A stretch of DNA of 6,663 nucleotides. It comes from CAYRYU01 sp964428355 (GTDB lineage Bacteria > Muiribacteriota > Ozemobacteria > Ozemobacterales > Ozemobacteraceae). Each line of letters starts with the position of its first letter. Position 1 is the stretch's first letter. Of the stretch, positions 1-5,263 are shown piece by piece. The position numbers and the translations under genes are program-made. The notes beneath the pieces were generated by a model, which saw only the letters and a program-made list of their open reading frames with translations, was not told the DNA's origin and searched no databases. The DNA is taken from contig CAYRYU010000188.1 of assembly GCA_964428355.1 (NCBI GenBank), forward strand, positions 1-6,663, given 5' to 3'.

Positions 1-190
1 AAAGAGGTGGTCCAGGAGGGGAAAAACAGGAGTGTGGTTTTCCCCTCTTGGAAGGGTCGAGAAAAACGAAAGGAGGCTATAAGCCAGAAATTTCACCCGT
101 CCCATACCCCCGAAATTTTGGGTTTGGCCTATGCACCGAGGGGGGTGAAAATTCATGACCGAAGTGGGTGAAAATAGAAGTTCCTTGACA
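1..190 (-). mobile_element. Probable terminal region of an IS21-like element (partial)
   Basis: No reading frame here resembles a known gene. The sequence holds repeated short motifs: TTTCACCC at 91-98, GGGTGAAAATT at 144-154 and GGGTGAAAAT at 167-176. On the minus strand the block starts with TGTCAAGG at 190, so on the plus strand it ends in CA. IS21-family elements typically have TG...CA ends and several short repeats near each end that serve as transposase binding sites. Immediately right of 190 the IS1634-type transposase reading resumes, so 190/191 looks like an insertion or recombination boundary. The istA and istB genes of such an element would lie left of the window. The family assignment is inference from the end structure; another IS family with repeated ends is possible. 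Confidence 0.4.
11..52. repeat. Strong inverted repeat (15-base arms, 12-base spacer)
   Basis: The arm TCCAGGAGGGGAAAA (11-25) pairs with TTTTCCCCTCTTGGA (38-52) with a single mismatch, which is a G-U wobble in the plus-strand RNA. The spacer is 26-37. The ten innermost base pairs are perfect. No clean T-run follows on the plus strand, so a classical intrinsic terminator is not demonstrated. The position, just inside a probable IS end and downstream of the minus-strand transposase remnant, fits a structure that blocks transcription into or out of the element. Confidence 0.6.
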
Positions 191-939
191 CAATCGCATT
201 CCCTGATTCTCAGCTTCAATCAGGTTTTCTGCCGCGCAGATTTTGCAATCAGCCACGAAAAGGGATTTCTTTACATCCGCTCCGATCGTGTCCAGCCGCT
301 TCATCAGCTTGAGATACTCCTTGGTCTCTCCATTGGCCCCGTCGGCCCAGCTATAGAGCAGTGGAAAATGGTCACGGTTGACGACCAAAAAGGATTGGAG
401 TTGTTTAAGGTCTTTCCGCCCTTCCGGATTCCAGCCCCGCTCGGGAATCGCGATGGTCTCGCAATGGGCAACATAATCCTCGAAGCAGTCGTATTGCCCG
501 TGCAAGAGGATCTTCGTTCCGTCGCAGTTCAACGCGCGAACGTCAAGAGAAAAGGTCGGAACCGCATGGGCAACCATGTCCCCGTGGATGGTAGGGGCTT
601 GGTCGTAAATGGCATCCAGGCATTCCCCCAGTCGCATGTCGTGAAGCATGGGAGGGAGAATAGGTCGTCCGAAAATGGATTCAAGATCGTAGTTGGCAAG
701 ACGATCACCAACCCTGGACAATGCATGGGTATCCAGAAACATAGCCATCACAAGCGCTTCGACACATTCCCCATGGGAAACAATCTGTTCCCCACGAGGA
801 CATCGATTGTCCACAAATTCCCGGACCTTAAGTTGGTCAAGAAAATGTTTGACGATAGGAAGACAGCCCAGACGCCGATTAACAACCTTAACTTCGGAAG
901 GGCCTGATTGGGATTGGAGGCCAGAAATCCAATAGCCAT
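191..939 (-). pseudogene. IS1634/DUF4277-type DDE transposase, truncated and frameshifted
   Basis: This is the N-terminal half of a transposase of the IS1634 group (IS4-like DDE enzymes with an N-terminal DUF4277 region). The likely start is the ATG at 939-937, preceded by GGAGGT at 951-946 with a 6-base spacer. That frame gives MAIGFLASNPNQ and then loses homology. The family-like sequence continues in the neighbouring frame from about 900 (EVKVVNRRLGCLPIVKHFL), so a one-base indel separates start and body. The first catalytic Asp is in LNCDGTK (codon 523-521) and the second in FVADCKI (codon 250-248). The family-like part ends at ENQGMRL (191). The frame then runs on into unrelated IS-end sequence and stops near 77. 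The remaining catalytic core, including the Glu, is absent, so this cannot be an active transposase. The family call rests on remembered motifs and is fairly secure. Confidence 0.8.
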
Positions 940-945
940 GGCAAC

Positions 946-951
946 ACCTCC
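946..951 (-). promoter_or_regulatory. Ribosome binding site of the IS1634-type remnant
   Basis: On the minus strand GGAGGT lies 6 bases before the ATG at 939-937. This consensus-quality site fixes the original start of the broken transposase. It also shows that the frame change lies downstream, because the frame opened by this ATG is not the frame that carries the transposase body. Confidence 0.65.
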
Positions 952-1021
952 AGCTTCGCTCTTCCCAAAGTATACGCGCGAGTGGCCAAAGGTACAAAAC
1001 GGCTTGGAATCAGGAAAATTC

Positions 1022-1459
1022 ATGGAGTACACTCCTTTTTGCCCTGGAATATGGGTGAAAACACGGAGAATTTCACTCGAGAGACGCAAGATGATTGAAC
1101 ATCACGTCGCGGAGTGGCGGCGAAGCGGACTTTCCCAGAACGAGTATGCCCGACTGAAAAATTTGCCCCAAACGACCTTGTCCCGGTGGTGTAGGGAAAG
1201 GGAAAATCAGAACTCCCCGGCCTCGCTGGGCCAAGCTTCCCCACCGCTTTCCCGTTATGGAAGTAGGAAAAGCTCATCCTCTCCGGAGGTAAAGTTCGTT
1301 CAGGTCTCGGAGCATTTTCTTTCGATGGCCCGGTCCCGTCATACACGAAACGGAAGGTTTGTTCTTCATGTCGACCATCGATTCCAGCTTTCGATTCCCG
1401 ACGATTTTTCTACAACGACCCTGGAGAAAATCATTCGAATCCTTGGGAACATAAGATGA
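1022..1459 (+). CDS. tnpA: IS66 accessory protein TnpA
   Basis: This is the small first protein of IS66 elements. It is needed with TnpB and TnpC for transposition and is thought to bind DNA. The product is 145 residues from the ATG at 1022, which has AGGA at 1012-1015 with a 6-base spacer. Family-like sequence begins only near residue 14, and an in-frame GTG at 1055 (giving about 134 residues, MKTRRISLERRK...) is a credible alternative that matches the usual length better. Residues about 30-60 (AEWRRSGLSQNEYARLKNLP and following) form the helix-turn-helix-like segment typical of IS66 OrfA. The stop TGA overlaps the tnpB start as ATGA (1456-1459), indicating translational coupling. The identity is well supported; the exact start is not. 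Confidence 0.85.
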   Translation: MEYTPFCPGIWVKTRRISLERRKMIEHHVAEWRRSGLSQNEYARLKNLPQTTLSRWCRERENQNSPASLGQASPPLSRYGSRKSSSSPEVKFVQVSEHFLSMARSRHTRNGRFVLHVDHRFQLSIPDDFSTTTLEKIIRILGNIR

Positions 1460-1809
1460 TCCCACTGGCTTCAGGGACCAAGGTCTTCCTTGCCCTCGGT
1501 GGAACCGACATGAGGAAAGGGATCGACGGTCTTTCCTTGGCAGTTGCCAGCCACCTCGAACGGGATCCCTTTTCCGGCCACGTCTTCGCCTTCACCAATT
1601 CCAAGCGAAACGCCGTCAAATTGCTCCTTTGGGACCGGAATGGGTTCTGGGTCCTTCACAAGCGGCTCGAGAGGCAAAAGTTTCGTTGGCCGAAGACGGA
1701 AGGGGAGGTTCTGGAATTGAGCCTTCGGGAGTTGGGTTGGCTGCTGGACGGCCTGGATTTCCTGCATTTGAAGGGGCACAAAGAGTTGAAGTATTCGACG
1801 ATTTTCTGA
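1456..1809 (+). CDS. tnpB: IS66 accessory protein TnpB (Orf2)
   Basis: TnpB is the second conserved IS66 protein, usually about 115-120 residues and essential for IS66 transposition, although its biochemical role is unsettled. The 117-residue product has the family signature TDMRKGID at residues 17-24 and the conserved block KLLLWDRNGFWVLHKRLE at about 55-72, followed by the usual FRWP segment. It appears full length. The start overlaps the tnpA stop by ATGA, and GGGA at 1445-1448 with a 7-base spacer offers a ribosome binding site. The gap to tnpC is 50 bases and holds no other gene. Alternative identities are very unlikely. Confidence 0.95.
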   Translation: MIPLASGTKVFLALGGTDMRKGIDGLSLAVASHLERDPFSGHVFAFTNSKRNAVKLLLWDRNGFWVLHKRLERQKFRWPKTEGEVLELSLRELGWLLDGLDFLHLKGHKELKYSTIF

Positions 1810-1859
1810 AATAGCATCTTGTACTTATTACTGAATAATGGTATCATGTCGTCCTGGAT

Positions 1860-3440
1860 ATGGACAACATTTCCGCATCGGCAAACCCTGAGAAGCTGCT
1901 GGAGGAGATCGATCACCTTCGGCAGAGTCTGCAATCCCTTCAGGAAAAAGCGAACCTTCTCGAACACGAGAAGGCGTATCTGGAGGAGCAGATCCGGCTC
2001 ATGCGGGCAATTCTGTATGGGAAGAAATCCGAAAAGAGGGCCTCCGACCCCTCTCTCCAACCTCCTTTGTTCGAGGAGGCGGAGGAAACCAAGCCTGACC
2101 GCCCCCCTTCCGAAGAAAACAAGACCTCAGTCGCGGCCCACACACGTGCCAAGCCTGGTCGCCGGCCGCTTCCCGATCACTTTCCCCGGATCGAGGTGAT
2201 CCACGACCTTCCCGACGACGAGAAGGTCTGTGCATGCGGATGTCCGCTGATCCGCATCGGCGAGGAGGTCACGGAACGTCTCGACATTGTTCCCGCCAAG
2301 ATCCAGGTGGAACGACACATTCGTATCAAATATGCTTGTCGCGGATGCGAAGGAACCGACAGCGAGGGAGGAGCGGTCAAGATCGCCCATCTTCCCGCGC
2401 AGATAATTCCGCAGGGGATCGTGACCCCCGGCCTTTTGGCGCATGTCGTGGTCGCCAAGTATGCGGATGCCATCCCGCTTTATAGGCAGGAACAGCAGTT
2501 CCAGCGGTTGGGCCTTGAGATCGGTCGTGGAACGCTCTGCAATTGGGTTCTTCTGGTCGCCGCCGCATGCTTGGACCTTATCGACCTTATGCGGAAGGAA
2601 ATTCGTGCCGGTCCGGTGATAAACATGGATGAAACGCCGGTTCAGGTTCTCGGAGAACCAGGCCGAAGCAATACGTCGAAATCCTTCATGTGGGTGTGCC
2701 GGGGCGGTCCGCCCGGGAAACCGGCCGTGATATTCCAATACGAGCCCACAAGGTCCGGAAAGGTTCCCCGGGATATTCTGGATGGTTATTCCGGATATCT
2801 TCAGACCGACGGTTATGCCGGATATGATCTAGTGGGCGCCCGGCCTGGAATCGTGCATCTGGGGTGCTGGGCACATGTGCGGCGGAAGTTCGTGGAGGTC
2901 GTGAAGGGAACGAAAGGGTCCCAGAAGACCGGTGTGGCCCAGGCGGTCATCGATCTCATCGGGAAACTCTACGAAGTGGAACACAGGGGCAAGGAATTGG
3001 AACCCGATCGACTTGCGGAACTCCGGAAGGCGGAATCGAAGCCGGTTCTCGATGAATTCAAGAAACTCCTGGACGAGAAAAAAACGACGACACCTCCGAG
3101 AAGTCTTCTAGGGATCGCCATCGCCTACGCATGGCACCAATGGCCCCGTCTGGCCGTATACCTGGAAAACGGTAGACTCTCTCCCGACAACAATCTTGCG
3201 GAGAATGCTGTCCGGCCCTTTGCAGTCGGCCGAAAAAATTGGTTATTCTCCGGCTCTCCCCGAGGAGCAACTTCGAGCGCAGCCCTTTACTCACTTTTGG
3301 AAACCGCAAAGGCAAACGGACTGGAACCCTATGCCTATTTCCGGTTCCTTTTCACCGAGTTACCCAAGGCTTCCTCCCCGGATGAAAAGAGAGCGCTCCT
3401 CCCTCAATACGTAGACCCGATCCGACTTCCCAAAAACTGA
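1860..3440 (+). CDS. tnpC: IS66 family transposase TnpC (DDE)
   Basis: This is the transposase proper of the IS66 element, 526 residues, a normal length. In order it shows: an N-terminal coiled-coil-like stretch (about 10-55, LLEEIDHLRQSLQSLQEKAN); a basic, Pro-rich linker; a zinc-binding IS66 domain with Cys at 124, 126, 128 (CACGC) and 160, 163 (CRGC); the DDE core with Asp257 (INMDETPV), Asp317 (LQTDGYAGYD) and Glu448 (NNLAENAVRP); and the IS66 C-terminal segment (SLLETAKANGLEPYAYFRFL, from about 482). All three catalytic acids are present and no frameshift is seen, so the enzyme could be active. The ATG at 1860 has only a weak Shine-Dalgarno, as is common for the third gene of these elements. 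The stop lies 56 bases from the element's right end. Confidence 0.96.
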   Translation: MDNISASANPEKLLEEIDHLRQSLQSLQEKANLLEHEKAYLEEQIRLMRAILYGKKSEKRASDPSLQPPLFEEAEETKPDRPPSEENKTSVAAHTRAKPGRRPLPDHFPRIEVIHDLPDDEKVCACGCPLIRIGEEVTERLDIVPAKIQVERHIRIKYACRGCEGTDSEGGAVKIAHLPAQIIPQGIVTPGLLAHVVVAKYADAIPLYRQEQQFQRLGLEIGRGTLCNWVLLVAAACLDLIDLMRKEIRAGPVINMDETPVQVLGEPGRSNTSKSFMWVCRGGPPGKPAVIFQYEPTRSGKVPRDILDGYSGYLQTDGYAGYDLVGARPGIVHLGCWAHVRRKFVEVVKGTKGSQKTGVAQAVIDLIGKLYEVEHRGKELEPDRLAELRKAESKPVLDEFKKLLDEKKTTTPPRSLLGIAIAYAWHQWPRLAVYLENGRLSPDNNLAENAVRPFAVGRKNWLFSGSPRGATSSAALYSLLETAKANGLEPYAYFRFLFTELPKASSPDEKRALLPQYVDPIRLPKN

Positions 3441-3476
3441 AATTCCTTCTGGAGCAACCTTTTCCCCCGTCAAGAA

Positions 3477-3496
3477 GGCCCTAATTCAACGCTTAC
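3477..3496 (-). repeat. IS66 right terminal inverted repeat
   Basis: Read inward from 3496 on the minus strand the sequence is GTAAGCGTTGAATTAGGGCC, beginning with the GTAAGCG typical of IS66-family ends. It lies 56 bases after the tnpC stop, as expected. The flanking sequence at 3497 switches at once to an istB reading frame on the minus strand, which independently places the element edge at 3496/3497. The inner limit of the repeat cannot be set because no left partner was found. Confidence 0.75.
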
Positions 3497-3580
3497 TCCT
3501 TTCATGCTGATTTTGTGCGCGTTTTGGACCAGACGGTCCAAGATCGAATCGGCCAGGGTGGCGAGGGAGTTGAGTATGCG
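3497..3580 (-). pseudogene. istB: istB 3' fragment (IS21 helper ATPase), interrupted by IS66
   Basis: The minus strand encodes 28 codons, RILNSLATLAD then SILDRLVQNAHKISMKG, which match the highly characteristic C-terminus of IstB (family pattern DPTLADAILDRLVHNAYRIELKGES). IstB is the AAA+ helper ATPase of IS21 transposition. The match stops at Gly (codon 3499-3497), where the IS66 end begins. The frame then reads through IS66 DNA to a TGA at 3472-3470. Upstream, homology fades before the flippase stop at 3597, so the ATPase core is missing. This is a non-functional relic showing that an IS21 element stood here before IS66 arrived. The expected remainder of istB was not found left of the IS66 genes. 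Confidence 0.8.
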
Positions 3581-3596
3581 AGACAAATGGGAACAG

Positions 3597-5054
3597 TCAG
3601 CTCTGAACGGTAGGAGACCCTCTTGGAATTTCTGAAGGAACGGGAAGTAAGAAATCCAGGTCTTCCCGGGTTACAGCTTTCAGTAAAAAGATCGATATTG
3701 AATAGACTCCGAGCCCTATCAGAAAATTCGCTCCCAGATTGAATTCCTTCGAAAGGACCAGGGAAAAAAACATTATTGCCGAGCAAAGCAACGGTTTGAT
3801 GGAAAGCGCAACGAAGTCGATGAGGAACGGGCGTGTTTCCGGCTTGTATAACTGATAAAGATAGGACAGGCCTGAATAGGAGATCAACGTGGAAATGGCT
3901 GCGCCGATGATTCCATAGCTCGGGATGAGAAGGAGGTTCAATACTACGTTCGTAACAGCCCCTAGGAATGTGGAAACGAAAATGAAGTCCTGCTGTCCAG
4001 CCGCCAGCAGGAGATTGTTGTTGACAATCCCGAAATAGACGCAGATCTCGGAAAACATGAGAACACTCAAAGCGGGACCACCCGATTCGTATTCGGGGCC
4101 GAAGGCAAGGGCAATGATCTTCGGTGCCAACAGGAAGGTCGCCGTCGCAACCGGCACAATGAACAAATTCAGGAATTTGAGAATCACTCTGTACGCGGCT
4201 GCAAATCCCTTTTTGGAATCCTGGAACCGTTTACACAAGACGGGATAGGCAAGGGCAGAAAAAACCGTGGGAAGAAGGTGGAGGGTTTCAACGATCCTCA
4301 CATCGGCGGCATAAACTCCCAGTTCCTTTGCGGAAAGGAAAGTGAACAGGAAAACCTGGTCAACCCTGAGGTTGATCGCATTGAAGATTCCCGAAAGAAA
4401 CAGCGGGGGAACATCGGACAGGATTTTTCGCTGGATTCCCCAACTCCATTGGAACCGTGGACTCAAAGGAAGTCTATTCCGCCCAAATATCAGGTAGACA
4501 AGGTTCTGTGTAGAAAGAAGCATCGTCTGCATCACGATGAAAAAAATCAGATCGACCTTGAGGAAGATCAAGGAAAGGTTCCCCAGGGAGAAGGCGAGCG
4601 TAACCAAAACCTCAGGAACAGCAAAAGCCCCCACATTAAGGCTTATCTGGAACAAGCCGGTGAAAGTGGTTCCAACACTCGAAAAAAGTGACAACGCCGC
4701 GATCACAACGAAAACCCTGACTTCCGAAGACAAATTCATGGCAAAAACTGCCGGAATACAAACGAGGAAGGAAAACGCTGAAAGAGCCAGTTTCAAAAAG
4801 ACGGCATTCCCCAGCACCAAGGCCCGATCAGAATCCGGGACGGACAGTTCCCGAATGACGATCTGGTCAATAACGAGTGGGATGATCTGGAAGAAGAATA
4901 CGATGGCGAACGTCACGCTGAATGTCCCGAACCTCTCGGAACCGAGATGCCGAACCAGAAGAAGCGATGTGAAGATCGAAATGACGGAACAGAGGATCTT
5001 CCCGACAAGAAGCATCGTGCCATGTCGAACGATCTTTTCCTTGAGCACCGCCAT
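3597..5054 (-). CDS. Wzx-like polysaccharide/oligosaccharide flippase
   Basis: This is an integral inner-membrane protein of the MOP superfamily (polysaccharide synthesis/Wzx type), expected to flip lipid-linked oligosaccharide units across the cytoplasmic membrane for O-antigen or exopolysaccharide assembly. The 485-residue product is almost wholly hydrophobic, consistent with 12-14 transmembrane helices (first at about 15-33, second at about 47-67). Family landmarks are VRHLGSERFGTFS at 34-46, NLRVDQVFLFTFLSAKELGV near 225-245, FGPEYESGGPALS near 317-330 and LIPSYGIIGAA near 375-385. The chosen ATG at 5054 is preceded by GGGAGA (5067-5062) with a 7-base spacer; a TTG 63 bases upstream in the same frame is less likely. 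The length is normal and the C-terminus looks complete, with the stop only 17 bases from the istB relic. The carried glycan cannot be inferred. Confidence 0.9.
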   Translation of the reverse strand: MAVLKEKIVRHGTMLLVGKILCSVISIFTSLLLVRHLGSERFGTFSVTFAIVFFFQIIPLVIDQIVIRELSVPDSDRALVLGNAVFLKLALSAFSFLVCIPAVFAMNLSSEVRVFVVIAALSLFSSVGTTFTGLFQISLNVGAFAVPEVLVTLAFSLGNLSLIFLKVDLIFFIVMQTMLLSTQNLVYLIFGRNRLPLSPRFQWSWGIQRKILSDVPPLFLSGIFNAINLRVDQVFLFTFLSAKELGVYAADVRIVETLHLLPTVFSALAYPVLCKRFQDSKKGFAAAYRVILKFLNLFIVPVATATFLLAPKIIALAFGPEYESGGPALSVLMFSEICVYFGIVNNNLLLAAGQQDFIFVSTFLGAVTNVVLNLLLIPSYGIIGAAISTLISYSGLSYLYQLYKPETRPFLIDFVALSIKPLLCSAIMFFSLVLSKEFNLGANFLIGLGVYSISIFLLKAVTREDLDFLLPVPSEIPRGSPTVQS

Positions 5055-5106
5055 CAAATCGTCTCCCGTTTGAAAGACCCAACCCAATTGCTGAAAGATT
5101 GGATGG

Positions 5107-5131
5107 TTGGAAAACAAGTTTCATTTTCCAA
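5107..5131. repeat. Perfect 8-base-pair hairpin upstream of the flippase
   Basis: TTGGAAAA (5107-5114) and TTTTCCAA (5124-5131) form a perfect stem with a 9-base loop. It lies in the 209-base space between the radical SAM stop (5264) and the flippase start (5054), 53 bases before that start in the direction of transcription. It could be a leader-RNA hairpin, a weak attenuator or a dyad for a DNA-binding protein. It is AT-rich with no T-run after it, so a terminator is unlikely. No clear sigma70 promoter was identified in this gap, which otherwise holds no recognised gene. Confidence 0.4.
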
Positions 5132-5263
5132 ACTTTGAGGCAACAAGGGGAATTCGACTGAGGTCCGGGTCAACATCCAACCTCATTTCCCGGAAACCGA
5201 TGAAGGGAAATCTTCAAGTCGGAAAAGTGATACCACCCGGTCAAACGGAACCGTGCCAAGGGT

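Larger units (their letters stand above)
1022..3496 (+). mobile_element. IS66-family insertion sequence, left end not identified
   Basis: Three same-strand genes in the order tnpA, tnpB, tnpC form the standard IS66 set. The right end is recognised from ACGCTTAC at 3489-3496, which read inward on the minus strand is GTAAGCGT, the typical IS66 terminus. IS66 elements normally have near-matching inverted ends and 8-base target duplications. No GTAAGCG occurs left of tnpA in this window, and the bases flanking the right end (TCCTTTCA, 3497-3504) are not repeated on the left. The left boundary given here is only the tnpA start; the true edge should lie somewhere in about 952-1022 or has been lost. 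Confidence 0.8.

Noticed and set aside
155..907. A 250-codon open frame on the plus strand across the IS1634-type remnant
   Set aside because: It is antisense to a recognisable transposase and its translation shows no family-like motif; it is a shadow of the coding frame.
913..933. ATTGGA/TCCAAT inverted repeat near the start of the IS1634-type remnant
   Set aside because: Six-base arms with a 9-base loop are expected by chance, and it lies in the former coding region.
970..990. GTATACGCG as a possible IS66 left end
   Set aside because: Only about half of the first 14 bases agree with the right end, and no 8-base flank matching 3497-3504 precedes it.
3445..3478. CCTTCT/AGAAGG inverted repeat after tnpC as a terminator
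   Set aside because: Only six base pairs with a 22-base loop and no following T-run; consistent with chance.
3524..3541. Perfect 7-base-pair hairpin TTGGACC-AGAC-GGTCCAA as a terminator
   Set aside because: It falls inside the conserved istB coding sequence (LDRLVQN) and has no T-run, so codon content explains it.
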